64,000 nucleotides of DNA, taken from assembly GCA_964019055.1 (NCBI GenBank), contig OZ025206.1, positions 21,775,578-21,839,577 on the forward strand. The letters run 5' to 3'. Below, in pieces: positions 1 through 12,736 of the stretch. The notes beneath the pieces were generated by a model. That model worked only from the letters and a program-made list of their open reading frames with translations. It was not told where the DNA came from and searched no databases. Each line of letters opens with the position of its first letter. The stretch's first letter is position 1. A program made the position numbers and the translations under genes. This stretch comes from Anthopleura xanthogrammica (taxonomy: Eukaryota > Cnidaria > Anthozoa > Actiniaria > Actiniidae).

Positions 1-39
1 TACATATTTTTAACTCATAGTTTTTATTTCGTCCTTAAG

Positions 40-787
40 TTGCGCCTCCAGTCTGCAGAAACCATTTGTCTGGAGTCAGTTGCCTGAGAATAAGGCATTA
101 CAGAAAATGTAACTCAGCTGTTGGACGTCTTTATTGCCGAAAAACATGCCGCCATTGTGGTGTCTCGAATGGTAAGTTATTATTTTTAGATACTATCACA
201 CGCTTGTTACTGCTATTAACAGATAAAGGGGATGGCGTGCTAAAAGGGAATAGAAATCAAGGGAAGGAAAAAGAGGGCCAATTTTGATATGGAAAGAAGT
301 TTTAGCGGGTGTTAAGAAATGTTTTGTTAGTTTTTCATTGGTGACATTGAAAACCAGGATTACTTTGGTCTTTTCTTTGTTCTGGGGATCATGTAGGTTT
401 TAATTATCAACTGTCTCAGATCCCTGCAGGAGGTACGCTGTTTTGAACCAACTGAACCGAAGACAATCCAGAAACAGGGGAAATGTACTGTTGTGTGATC
501 AGAGAGGCTTTGTCACCCGCTGGTATCGATTCACGGGTCTTGCTGGAAACAGAATGCCAACCCGTGCTCCACCTAAGAATCGCTGTGGTACTCATGCTCC
601 TGGTTGGATGGTGGGCAGTTATCCTCGACTTAGAAACCAGGTTGTCCGTCGCAAAGTTTGTTATCACTGGGGAAGAAACACGTGCACTTGGAGCAACTAC
701 ATCAAAGTCAAGAACTGCGGTCGATACTTTGTGTTCTACCTTTCCCGTACTCCACAATGTCAACTTCGCTACTGTGGAAACGCATAA
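40..787 (+). CDS. ShK-like/D8C secreted protein gene, copy A (3' part only)
   Basis: Two coding exons are visible: 40-171 and 420-787, with the TAA stop at 785-787. They match the last two coding exons of the complete copy at 9022-11117, shifted by 10330 bp. The first exon encodes a six-cysteine ShK-like module with spacing C-x8-C-x8-C-x8-C-x3-C-x2-C. The second encodes a 122-residue D8C domain (uromodulin/OIT3 type) with motifs WYRFTGLAGNRMP, CGTHAPGW and QLRYCGNA. Both junctions are phase 1. A 3'UTR intron probably follows, with donor at 795 and acceptor just before 1255. Compared with copy B, the ShK exon shows two amino-acid changes (V for I, K for R) and the D8C exon shows none. The signal peptide, prosegment and first cysteine exon should lie left of the window. 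Whether this copy is intact cannot be judged here. Confidence 0.8.
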
Positions 788-1780
788 TCAAACAGTAAGT
801 GCCACACTGATACTTCTATATTGCAATTCATTTAGTGATGAATCTAGAAAAGGAGGAGGGGGAGTGGGGGTTTTACAGCACTTTGTTTTTAAGACTCTTG
901 TTAAAACTTGCAAGTCACGGTCTGAAAATGTGAAAAACACTACGAGGCTACGAAGGCAATAGATCACTGAACACAATCATGCAATTCTCTGTAATTTTGA
1001 TTCGAAATAGCTTCACTTGAATTCTATTTATAGAATGAAACTTTCCAAAAATACATATTTCTGCTTGCTCTTTCTGTTGGTGGTGCTTATTTTTTAAGAT
1101 TAGGTTTTTATCTCGAAACCATATAATTTCCTATAGGAAATGTTTCCCATAATTTTAAGGGAGCTCAGCTACCCAGGTTTTTGGTACCCATCTTTATTGA
1201 AATAAGTATCTGTATATACTATTCATAACTATAATGAATGATTTCTCTTCGCAGAAACACGTGCTCATCAATTGGAACGTCCCTGAAATTCGACAATGGA
1301 ACGACTTGTGGATACTCACAAGAATCAGATAAACGGATTACAAATGAAAAACGTTTACCCCAAATCCCTACGAAAATAAGCTCTTTTTAAGAGCATTTAA
1401 GATGCTTCCCAGTCATACTTGAGCTCTAGCTTAAGTTAGAATTAATTAAACATTTTTATTCATAGTAGTGTGTGATTTGAATGAGTTGACTTTGCGTATG
1501 CCTCTTCAGCATTTTGCGGTCAAAAAATCCGAGGATCATTAAATCTTGCCCTAGTATTTTATTACTTCCTTTAATTGGCAAAACTACAATGACTGGGGAG
1601 GATGGTCAACTAGAAAGGTGCATGAAATTTGTTTTGGTATATCACGGGTTAGGCACTGGGAAATTATTTTCCGAGGGCGGGGAGAAGGCTCAAAAATTAG
1701 ATCCATTGGTTGGCAGGATGCAAAGATCAGTCATGTGGGACTTGAGCTAAACATGAACCACACGAAACAAGAATCAAACA

Positions 1781-1920
1781 CAGGGACCGCGGAGCAGGGG
1801 GGGGGGGGGGGCTGGAGGGCTATAGCCCCCCAATAATGGGATCATGCCCCCAAACTCCTTAGGTCTTTCAGTATTTGGTGGTCGTTAGCCCCCCAATCAA
1901 ATTACGCTCCGCGGTCCATG
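1781..1920. mobile_element. 140-bp MITE present only in duplication copy A
   Basis: The ends are inverted repeats of about 15 bp, CAGGGACCGCGGAGC and the complement of GCTCCGCGGTCCATG, with one mismatch. The element is flanked by a 5-bp direct repeat AAACA (1776-1780 and 1921-1925). Copy B has a single AAACA at the same place (near 12087-12091) and no insert. The interior carries a run of about 14 G and no coding potential. The empty site gives strong support for transposition with a 5-bp target duplication. Confidence 0.85.
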
Positions 1921-2483
1921 AAACAGCCAGTGTGGCGAACTCGTGGATACTAGAAAAGAATTGACGAATGAACTATTGTTCTCTGCATTAGATTTGGCTT
2001 ACTTGCAAAATTTCGAGATATGAACAAATGCTTGAAAATAAGTTTTCATAAGAAGCTAACTCATTTCCCTGAGCTTGAAGGACAATGAAACTTTAATTCT
2101 ATTTAGTTTATTTTTGGGGGGGGAGGGGTGGGGATGGTCTCAAGAGTAAAAAAATGTGAAGGTATAATGCAGTTATCAATGTAAGTCCTATGGGGGAGGG
2201 GGAGGAGTAGTCAGGCAAGGGGTGGGGATTTGAACAAAATTCTGGAAAGAAATTCAAGTGCCTCAGGAAGGGAATAAGCTATTGTTGATCAAATAAAACG
2301 AAAAAATAGAAGGCTAATGGAGGAATTATTGACTTCATAGTACACTCGACAAAATTACTCGATTCTGATTGGTCTAGAGGAGTACAATTAGTATAGGAAA
2401 TCGCACGACCTCGAGTACAATTTGGAAATTAATAGGTACGAGTAATTTTTTGAAAGTTCTTGTAATTGCACGAGCCTTTAGGC

Positions 2484-2962
2484 GAGAACAATTACAACAG
2501 TTTTAAGACTTTAGTAAAGACATTTTTATTCAGAATTGCTTATGAACATTGAGTAATTATATATGTATTTACGTGTAAGCCGGTTCGCGGTTTGGGAATC
2601 GTTGTCGGTGCGCGTGCGATTTTATCCCGAATTTCTCACCTTCTTTTGTTTAAACCTCTTTTGTTTAATTAGGCAGAGGAGAGTGGGGAGATTCGGGGTT
2701 CGGTCGCGTGCGGACTGATAGCGATTCTTGAACCGTGAATCGGCTTATACATTTCATTATACATTTCATTATCAATTTTTAAATTAATTTTAATTCACAT
2801 ATTTATATATAGCTGTATTATTCCATTTTAAATATTTTTATAAAAATCTTAAAGTTATCATATTTATTGTAATTTATTTATTTGTAAATTATTGTTAGGC
2901 GCATTTGATCATATTCACATGATAAATGCGCGATATAGATAATAAATATTATTATTATTATT
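2484..2962 (+). mobile_element. CR1/L2-like LINE 3' end, copy A (5'-truncated)
   Basis: This matches the last part of the LINE in copy B: the end of the reverse transcriptase ORF, the 3'UTR and a short (ATT)n tail near 2943-2962. Nearly all coding sequence is missing. It is replaced by 152 bp (2332-2483) not found in copy B. Confidence 0.65.
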
Positions 2963-4412
2963 ACTATCGTGTCTAAGTCATTTTTATGCCATGAGTATAT
3001 GAGTACATTACAGTTCATTTGTAACGTCATGCTTAATATATGCGATCTTGCAATAAAATAATGCTGAACGTCTACAAGAAAAAAATAATTAAACAAATAA
3101 GCAACAACAACAGTAGAAGAAAAGAAAGAAGAAAAAACATAAACCCAAAACAAGAAAAAAAAAATCTAGGCACGATTGGGTTTGAACTCACGTCCGCCGA
3201 AAGAGATTCAAAAAATTAATTCCACGATGCCATGCCCCAGTGACATTCGAGGATGCAGAAACTCCTTCTGCTCTTGGGTCGGTGTACGGATTATGCAGCA
3301 TAATGATCTAGCCGAGGCATCAGGGGAGAGACTAGCCGGCCCCCAGGCCATATCTACAGCTAATCCCTTGCACTATTTGCTACGTACATTGATTTTAAGT
3401 GGGAAAAAATCTAGTCTATCTTGCGCATTGTTTTTATGGCTATTGTTGTGCTAATTCCTTAAACTCGTGGCCTAGTGGAAAAATCTTGGGCTTCGAACAA
3501 GACTATAAGTCAAGCCCGATTGGGCTGGGTTAGTACCCGTATGGGTAACCTGAAATTCATACTTAGTAATTCTTATATGCTTTATTCTCATTTGGTAAAT
3601 ATCTCGACTACAGACTCATTTGTGCAGGAGGTTTATCCTGGTTTAATGGCAAAGTGTGCCCTAAAGTCAACTGTCAAAGAACATTCAATATTTAAGAGGG
3701 CGTCTCTCTAAGAGCGGACCACTGCCTCTCGGTTCCAGGAATAGATTTCTCTTATATTTTTACCATCAAAAGTACTATCTATCCTCACTACAGAACTGGA
3801 CCTAGAATCGTTTTAAATTGAATATTCGAGTCGCTATTCGAATTGTTGTCGCCTCCAACAGTCCCTTAAAATATCTAAATGGGCTGCCTGTGTAGTACCA
3901 GTCCTTTGGCATTCGTATTTGCGCATGTGCAAAAGATCGAGACCTAAACGAGCTGAGATCGAGCTGAGATCTTTGCATTCCACATGAGAAAAGCGACGAG
4001 TTACTCGTATGAATATGTTGCCATATGCTGCCATATTATAATAGAGTTGGTCTTGCTTCGTGACACTTCTCAGAATACGAAAATAGAATCCGTAAGCGAT
4101 TTGTAAGCGTTTCAATATCGATCTAGTAAAAAGAAAGCGTTTAGATATCGATCTGCTAACGGCTCACTTAGTGAGCGAGCGAGCGAGTGACACATTTGCC
4201 TATTCAGACCCCTCACAATAACTCGTTTCTACGCTTCGCGTATCCACGAGTTAAAAACAGGATATATTTTGCACTAAGATTATGAATATCGAGCCCGCGC
4301 TGACAAAGACTTTACTATAAGGGACATACAGAGGACGGTCCAGGGTTATCCCATGATACATTGCGTTTCGTTGTATCAGTTTTATCCATTCTTTCGAGAC
4401 GTCATCACTATT

Positions 4413-7400
4413 GACTTCAGGACCACAGCCTAGTTATAAATATGGACTGTTTAGACTGTTGACACACTTTTCCGCGTTGTTTTCCGTAGCCTGAGTTCCC
4501 GTAGCCCTTAGTTTCCCGGGGGGATGATGTTTCTTTCAGTGCACAGAGTCATGTCACACGAGGCAGAACTAATGACTTTGTTCATGAATAATGAAAATAA
4601 TCTTTAAAGGGTCCTTGAAGCCCAGGACTGACGTCATGAGGCACTTGAGACAGGATATAGTCATGAAATGAAATCATAACAACTCTAAACTCAGTTGTAC
4701 CTTGGAAAAGTAGTTTGTACTAAATAAGGACACCGTACTTGTCACTGTTTTCAAATTTTTCTCGATTTGACTCGGTTATTTTCATTAACTTGGTATTTAA
4801 AAAGCCTGAATTCACTAATTGATATTAAAGGTATTGCGCATTCATCCGATAAACGGGTAGCTACTCACGTAGTTTAAAGTGGGACGACGATGAAATGAAC
4901 GTAGTTAATATTTTTGCATTTTTGACATCCTAATATCATTCACACTAATATTCTAAAGCTATTTTGTCGTACGATAAAGGGATCGTCCTCAAGACAAGTG
5001 ACCTTCTACCGCACATCATTTGACAACTTCCTACAGGATCAGAATTTCCGCTATGTCGATCAAAAATACATTAGCATGCGGTGTCTCAGATTTTTGATAT
5101 CTTTTTTAAATCGCACGCGATGACGCGTTAAATCCGAATGTTTGAATTTTCGGTGGTTATGATTGCAAAATAGACAACATCTTTTGAATGAAAAAACATT
5201 TCAAAAATTTGATACAATTTCTTTTTTAATTGCCTTGTGATTTATCATGATCTAAAGTTTCAGTTCGATCTGATGTAATCCGAATGAGCTACAAGGTTTT
5301 AAGAAAGTTATTTTGGTCACTCAAAAACTGCGGAGAAACCCAATAACTTTTTTTGTGTCGCAAAACAGAAAATTCCAAATTGAGCTTTGCAAACTACGTT
5401 TATTTAGCTTTCAGAAAATGTATACTTTTATATAATAATATTGAAAGGGCAGCGCAAAATTTGGCTCGGGCGTAAAGTAATCTCGAAGTCTGTGCGGTCA
5501 TCGGGTGAACGGGTTGCATGTCCTCAGGCTGAAGTCCAAATAGGGGTTTTGAAAAGAATCCAAAAACAAAATTTGAATTTTTGCCACAAAAAAAAAAAAA
5601 AAAAAAAAAAAACAACTTTAGGAAATTATCTTATATACAACTAATTGCAAGAACTTTGTTATATAGAAATATAAAAAAAAAATAAAAAAAAATAAAAAAA
5701 TAACAAATAGGAATTAATTAGAAATTTTTTTCTTTACTTTGACTCTCAAGCCCTCTAGACTGATGAGAGTAGCTGTTTTATTACACATTTAGGGTCGATA
5801 TCCGTGAGATAAGGCCGTGAATAAAAACCATATCAGTGAAGTGATACGATATCACTTCACAACAAACTGTCCAATAACATCTCGCGATATGTAATAATAT
5901 GTAATCGACCCTAAATCGACCATAAATCGCGACTTGCTTGTTCGCGATATGATACGGAAAAATCGTGAATAAAAACAATATCAAGCTCTTAACATGTGAT
6001 AATCTCTATTTAATATGTATATACCAACAAGATTATCTTAAAAATATCAGTCCATACCTACAAGGTATGTCTGTTTTGCAAAAATAAATATTTCGTATTT
6101 TTTATCTTTTATTTTTTTATGCATGACAACGTTCTTTTAGACAACATAAAAGAAAACCTGCCACATTATTTCATATCCGCATCAATGAATTATCATGTGA
6201 TTTATGATTTTATAATTAAATTAATAATTTGGGGCACGATATATGTATTCCACTTTCTAACCCTCTAGATAATCATACCTTTAATCCCTATCCACTTTTT
6301 ATAACATATTTTCATATAGTTTTTCTTTTATTTGTAGAAACTTAAAAATGTTGAGGCTTTGTTTAATTGATCATAAATTAAACCTTGTTTTTTTTTTAGG
6401 GGAGCGAATTCAAATTTCAACTGGGATGAGAAGTGATGACATTAATGAAATCGAATGCATTTCACTAGTGAAAATAGATTTTGATTGCTATGATTTCACT
6501 GTAGTTTTTGTAGACTTAGAATTTGCAAGGAAGTGCATCACTGAGCATACAGCTTTACATTAGATCAAGTCTCGCTAGAGAGCGGTTTACAGCTCAACCA
6601 ACCGAGTTCCGGTAACATTGAAAGCTGCTGTAAATATTTCTTTCCTTCTTCACAGATCGTTCTAAAAACCAAGTTCAAAAGTCCAAGTTACCACTTTTAA
6701 AATAGCTTCTGTAGTTCATGATAGAATGCATAATGAAAACTTGTCGCTTCATCGGCAACATCCAACTGGTCATCTGATTGATCACTTTGTACGAAATTAT
6801 TTATTTGGAATGTATTCTATTTTCTAGTCCTCTTGATCGTGATACCTTGAATCCATACTTTATTGCTCTAATTTGCAACTTTTCTTCTCGCTTTTCTTAC
6901 TTGCAGAAACTTTAAAGATTTCGAACTATTGTTCTGCTGGTCAGTACCTGCTGTGCATTCATTCGATGAAAAGCGAAAACAAATTCACCACTTCCACAAA
7001 CGAAAGAGGAACTTTTGAAAGAAACAGGAACCCTTCTTTTGTCTAAAAAAAAAAAAAAAAAAAAACACTGAGAAAAACGAAAGAAAGAGAGAAAGATTCA
7101 GTTGATATTTTTTGGTCTTTTTCATTTGAATTCATCAATCAATTTGAGCTGGTTGAGCATTATAATAATAATGATAACGTCTTTATTTAACAATGACATT
7201 GATGACATTGATGAAAAATCGCCATTAATATTACTAGTGGCAATATGCAATAGATACTTAAACGTCAAATAAACTATCTGTTTTTTTTTCTTCTCAATAT
7301 AATTTGTTCGGGGACACAGCTTATTGATAAATTAAATGTAGACTGTTTAGACAATTGCCAATTTTTTCTAAATTGTTTTCCGATAATTAAACATCAGTGT

Positions 7401-8930
7401 TCAGAGTCATGTCACATGAGGTTAGCTGAACTAATGATTGTGCTTATAGACCATGAAAATAATGTTTAAAGGATCATTGAAGCCCCCGACTGACGCCATG
7501 AGGTATTTTGGAGGCGATATATTGCTGTGTAAGGAAACTGTGCTTGTAAATGTTTAGAAACCCTGAACTCGCCAGGAAACTTGGATTTTGTCGAATTAAT
7601 TATTTACCGAGTTATTATTTTTTAAATTGCAAAACTAAGAATGTAGCACAAAACACTTCCGTTCGAGCAGAGGTTTTGAAAAAGCTGGCATGTTAGACAG
7701 TTTGTTTCAATGAAAAACATAATCATTAAAAGCAAATGAAAAATCCAAGGAAAAGATTGTCTATGATATGTCTCTTAGGCCTTTTTATATCACCAGGCCA
7801 ATGAACCTGGGTTTTAAAAGTTGTGCATTGAATCGTGTGACTATATAGGTGTTTGTGTGATGACGTCCGATTTTACTACCACTAGCAACCAGAATGCTTC
7901 AAGAACTTTCTTTCATATTCAGTTTTTTCTGTTCCCTTTTTTACAAAAGAAAGACAGTTAGCAAAACTTCAACCAACGGAAAACGTTTCTAAGGGTTTCT
8001 AGCTGGTGTACGCTGCTAACGCGTCGTCTTTCATTGTGGTTCCAAAGATTCGGGTTACTGACAATACATATTCCTCTTTCCTCTGACATATTTTTTGCTT
8101 CGATAGCTTCAAACTTGTAATTATGTTGATGACATATGAGATAAGAAAGGCTGCTTCCATAACAGTTATTTATTTGTTTGAAAATCCGACAAAATTTGGT
8201 GGAGTTACAGGAAGTCAAAGTGGTCCAGATATCTATATATATTTTGCCGGTTTTGCCCAAATTCAAAATGGCCGCCGAAAACAGTGAATTGATCAATCAT
8301 ATATATTATACATATTAAATCAATTTCATGAGAAATGTTAATGGTAATAACATTAATCATTAAGGAGTTATTGATATTTGAAACTTGAAAAAAAACATGC
8401 ATGACAAGGGGGCCAGGAGTGATTTTTCCATAAAATTTACATCGCAATTTAAAATTCACATTCATCTCAAATTTGGCGAGATTGCCGTTAATCTAGTAAT
8501 GATTTCATTACAACATTTGTCTAAAATACAAATTTAGCATGAATTGACATGGTGTATGGATTCCTTTGTAGGCAAAAATAGATTGCCTTTACTGTACAGT
8601 TTTTTACCGCAAACGTTTAAACATCCCCCCTCCCCTCAAGTTTGACAGCAAAAGTAGTTTCATCTTTTTCATTTCAAGCAATTTTATCTTCAACTTTAAA
8701 CTTTTTCCTTTTTTTTTTTTCTCGTCCGTGAGGCAATTTCAGGAATCCACGTCCAATATATTAGGTTGTGAATCTCTTTGTTTTCCGAAGTCTTTAATTC
8801 AAGTGTTTTTCATTTCGGATCAAGCAACTGTGACTAGACTTTAATAAAGGTTTTAAACTAATTAAATATGTGAAGTCATGAAGAAAGAAGGATCCACCTC
8901 CTCAGCGACATGTCATGTTAGTGTTCCTGT
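4413..8930. other. Non-coding stretch between the duplicate copies
   Basis: I see no supported gene; open frames are short and without family signal. The stretch holds poly-A runs (about 5586-5611 and 7047-7065), an AT-rich zone at 5660-5720, and two pairs of diverged repeats. Segment 4430-4670 resembles 7315-7520, sharing GAGTCATGTCACA and TTGAAGCCC with similar spacing. Segment 6240-6350 resembles 6805-6925, each ending in a pyrimidine tract and an AG before GAAACTT. Confidence 0.6.
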
Positions 8931-8936
8931 TTGGAT

Positions 8937-9021
8937 GGTATAAAAAGGGGTGACTTTAAGCAGCTTCATCATTGGGTTCTGACTCCTGCTGAAGACGAAA
9001 CCAAAACCTAGTGCTGAAACC
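8937..9021 (+). promoter_or_regulatory. TATA promoter and 5'UTR of ShK-like/D8C gene copy B
   Basis: A TATA box (TATAAAAAGGGG, about 8939-8950) lies some 80 bp before the ATG at 9022. The spacing suits a transcription start near 8970 and a short leader. The ATG context is GAAACCATGAAG. A strong TATA box fits an abundant tissue-specific secreted product, which is inference. Confidence 0.6.
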
Positions 9022-11117
9022 ATGAAGATCTATCTGATCGCAGCCTTGTTCCTTGGTGCTCTTGTGGTGGCTCATTCCTTGGAGGAAGACGAAAAGGTTG
9101 AGCTCCCTGAGGTACCTGAACAACCTGAACAATCTGACGAGGGTGAGTTTAGATGGGATTTATCTTAATGTTGTGTTATTAGACTATAAACCTGAATATA
9201 TATTTAGCGCTTCCGTAATGACACTCACTACAGAGTACCTTGGTCTTGTGTGAACGCCCATCAAGACCCGCAAACGTCCATCATTATATTATTGCCCTCG
9301 AATGTGAAATTCGGCTTTTTTTCTTTTCATTATTCTTGAATGGCTAAAGCTGCCCTACAAAAGTTACATTTTAAATTATATTGTTTCAATTTTTTCTTTC
9401 AGAAGTTAGCGATCCTGCCGAGGCCGAAGACACCGAAGGTAAACTTTATCAGAATGTGTGTTTTGTGCAACTTTCATTGATTTGTGCATAAGAATGTGTC
9501 TCCTTCTTGACACTGGATTGGCTTCCACGAACAATTAGAAAAATGATCAAACGACCTTTTTCAGAGCAGCAACACACTAAACATTAGACCACAGATTAAA
9601 GTCTTCTAGACCTTTAGATAATTTTATTAGTAAGTGGTAAATGGATTGAAACAATCAAGCGTGGAAGATTTATGTATGACTTAAACTATTGAGTTTAAAA
9701 AAAAATTCAGCGCTTGTACGAGTATACTCTTCAGTTTCAAGTACCTTGGCCCTGCATGAAAAAAACAAAAAAAAAAACAACAATTGACTTTGACTTAAAG
9801 CTTTACTGACTTTATCTTATTTTTCTGTAATGCTATTGCTTTAATTTTCTTCTTCCTAGACGTTAGCGATCCCGAAGGAGGTACCGAAGGAGACACAGAA
9901 GGTACTTTAATTGAATCAAGATATACATTGATATCAGTCATAACTATATCTGATATATTGAGAAACGTTCTATTTTCCACTAATCAATCTGGTAGTTGTA
10001 ATCGGCTACGCGGTCGTCCAATCCCTAGTATGAATACGGACCAAATTAGGCGTCACTTAGTTCTATTACCATTATAAATAACGGTTGCTGTTATCATTGA
10101 TTTGACCTTATTCTTTTTGAAGAATCTGAAGACGAAGAAGCTGCAGATGAAGAGGAGGATCCAGAGAAGAGACGTCGAAGGAATGTCTTGAGCTTGAGGA
10201 GTTGTGTTCTGCTCAAACGACGAGGACATTGTAGACGTTATTTGTTCATCAGGAGGCTTTGCGCTGCAACCTGCTATGGTACGTTATGTTATTATATATA
10301 TTTTCTACATGATAAAGTGAAAAATATATATACATATTTTTAACTCATAGTTTTTATTTCGTCCTTAAGTTGCGCCTCCAGTCTGCAGAAACCATTTGTC
10401 TGGAATCAGTTGCCTGAGAATAAGGCATTACAGAAAATGTAACTCAGCTGTTGGACGTCTTTATTGCCGAAGAACATGCCGCCATTGTGGTGTCTCGAAT
10501 GGTAAGTTATTATTTTTAGATACTATCACACGCTTGTTACTGCTATTAACAGATAAAGGGGATGGCGTGCTAAAAGGGAATAGAAATCAAGGGAAGGAAA
10601 AAGAGGGCCAATTTTGATATGGAAAGAAGTTTTAGCGGGTGTTAAGAAATGTTTTGTTAGTTTTTCATTGGTGACATTGAAAACCAGGATTACTTTGGTC
10701 TTTTCTTTGTTCTGGGGATCATGTAGGTTTTAATTATCAACTGTCTCAGATCCCTGCAGGAGGTACGCTGTTTTGAACCAACTGAACCGAAGACAATCCA
10801 GAAACAGGGGAAATGTACTGTTGTGTGATCAGAGAGGCTTTGTCACCCGCTGGTATCGATTCACGGGTCTTGCTGGAAACAGAATGCCAACCCGTGCTCC
10901 ACCTAAGAATCGCTGTGGTACTCATGCTCCTGGTTGGATGGTGGGCAGTTATCCTCGACTTAGAAACCAGGTTGTCCGTCGCAAAGTTTGTTATCACTGG
11001 GGAAGAAACACGTGCACTTGGAGCAACTACATCAAAGTCAAGAACTGCGGTCGATACTTTGTGTTCTACCTTTCCCGTACTCCACAATGTCAACTTCGCT
11101 ACTGTGGAAACGCATAA
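9022..11117 (+). CDS. Secreted ShK-like/D8C protein, copy B (complete, 284 aa)
   Basis: Six coding exons: 9022-9142, 9403-9438, 9860-9901, 10123-10278, 10370-10501 and 10750-11117. All introns are phase 1 and the lengths sum to 855 nt. Residues 1-18 form a signal peptide (MKIYLIAALFLGALVVAHS). A very acidic prosegment rich in Glu, Asp and Pro follows, then a basic cleavage site EKRRRR. Exon 4 carries a four-cysteine ShK-like module (C-x8-C-x9-C-x3-C). Exon 5 carries a six-cysteine one (C-x8-C-x8-C-x8-C-x3-C-x2-C, ending in the ShK-type pattern). Exon 6 is a D8C domain with eight cysteines, as in uromodulin and OIT3. ShK folds occur in channel-blocking peptides but also in many harmless extracellular proteins, so I do not call this a toxin. 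The start is fixed by the signal peptide and nearby TATA box. A 3'UTR intron (about 11125-11564) is likely. Confidence 0.85.
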
Positions 11118-12591
11118 TCAAACAGTAAGTGCCACACTGATACTTCTATATTGCAATTCATTTAGTGATGAATCTAGAAAAGGAGGAGGGGGAGTGGGGG
11201 TTTTACAGCACTTTGTTTTTAAGACTCTTGTTAAAATTTGCAAGTCACGGTCTGGAAATGTGAAAAACACTACGAGGCTACGAAGGCAATAGATCACTGA
11301 ACACAATCATGCAATTCTCTGTAATTTTGATTCGAAATAGCTTCACTTGAATTCTATTTATAGAATGAAACTTTCCAAAAATACATATTTCTGCTTTCTG
11401 TTGGTGGTGCTTATTTTTTAAGATTAGGTTTTTATCTCGAAACCATATAATTTCCTATAGGAAATGTTTCCCATAATTCTACCCAGGTTTTTGGTACCCA
11501 TCTTTATTGAAATAAGTATCTGTATATACTATTCATAACTATAATGAATGATTTCTCTTCGCAGAAACACGTGCTCATCAATTGGAACGTCCCTGAAATT
11601 CGACAATGGAACGACTTGTGGATACTCACAAGAATCAGATAAACGGATTACAAATGAAAAACGTTTACCCCAAATCCCTACGAAAATAAGCTCTTTTTAA
11701 GAGCATTTAAGATGCTTCCCAGTCATACTTGAGCTCTAGCTTAAGTTAGAATTAATTAAACATTTTTATTCATAGTAGTGTGTGATTTGAATGGGTTGAC
11801 TTTGGGCATGCCTCTTCAGCATTTCGCGGTCAAAAAATCCGAGGATCATTAAATCTTGCCCTAGTATTTTATTACTTCCTTTAATTGGCAAAACTACAAT
11901 GACTGGGGAGGATGGACAACTAGAAAGGTACATGAAATTTGTTTTGGTATATCACGGGTTAGGCATTGGGAAATTATTTTCCGAGGGCGGGGAGAAGGCT
12001 CAAAAATTAGATCCATTGGTTGGCAGGATGCAAAAATCAGACATGTGGGACTTGAGCTAAACATGAACCACACGAAACAAGAATCAAACAGCCAGTGTGG
12101 CGAACTCGTAGATACTAGAAAAGAATTGACGAATGAACTATTGTTCTCTGCATTAGATTTGGCTTACTTGCAAAATTTCGAGAAATGAACAAATGCTTGA
12201 AAATAAGTTTTCATAAGAAGCTAACTCATTTCCCTGAGCTTGAAGGACAATGAAACTTTAATTCTATTTAGTTTATTTTTTTGGGGGGGGAGGGGTGGGG
12301 ATGGTCTCAAGGGTAAAAAAATGTGAAGGTATAATGCAGTTATCAATGTAAGTCCTATGGGGGAGGGGGAGGAGTAGTCAGACAAGGGGGGTGTGCCTCA
12401 GGAAGGGAATAAGCTATTGTTGATCAAATAACACGAAAAATTAGAAGGCTAAAGGAGGAATTATTGACTAAATTGCAGAATTTCTAATCAAATTACCCAC
12501 CCATAGGCACTTGTTTACGATCAAATCTCACCCCTCATTACATGGGACGTATATTGATAGGTGCATAATATTTGAAAATATAAGAGAATAG

Positions 12592-12736
12592 TAGAGTGCA
12601 AACAATATATCCGTGAAATACAAATTACTAAATAGTACAAAATAGTGCTAATTAAACAATAGAAAACAATAGAATTTGCTTGAAATAGTACTATTTAGTA
12701 TAACTAATGTTTCACGGATATACTGTTTGTACTCTA
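12592..12736. mobile_element. 145-bp MITE, TAGAGTGCAAA family, copy 1
   Basis: The inverted ends read TAGAGTGCAAACAATATATC and the complement of GATATACTGTTTGTACTCTA, continuing into CGTGAAA. There is no coding potential. It belongs with 16215-16674 and 38601-38745, which share the outer TAGAGT(G/A)CAAA end. TA at both ends is compatible with a Tc1/mariner-type TA target, which is inference. Confidence 0.75.

Larger units (their letters stand above)
1..4412. repeat. Tandem duplication unit, copy A (truncated by window edge)
   Basis: This stretch matches 10331-15567 almost base for base, with scattered substitutions, small indels and three larger differences: a MITE only here, a short deletion in B near 12385, and a different LINE 5' part. 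Identity stops abruptly after a shared CATCACTATT. Apart from the two coding exons and the LINE tail, 1255-4412 shows no gene. Confidence 0.9.

Noticed and set aside
3470..3545. tRNA-like stretch after TCGTGGCCTAGTGG
   Set aside because: A weak A box is visible, but no convincing B box follows at the right spacing.
10746..11093. 115-codon minus-strand and 159-codon plus-strand frames over the D8C exon (and the same at 416-962)
   Set aside because: They are shadows of the D8C coding frame, which has the conserved motifs and splice phase.
9022..11117. Calling the product a venom toxin
   Set aside because: ShK-like spacing alone does not show toxicity. The D8C domain and one four-cysteine degenerate module argue for a broader extracellular role.
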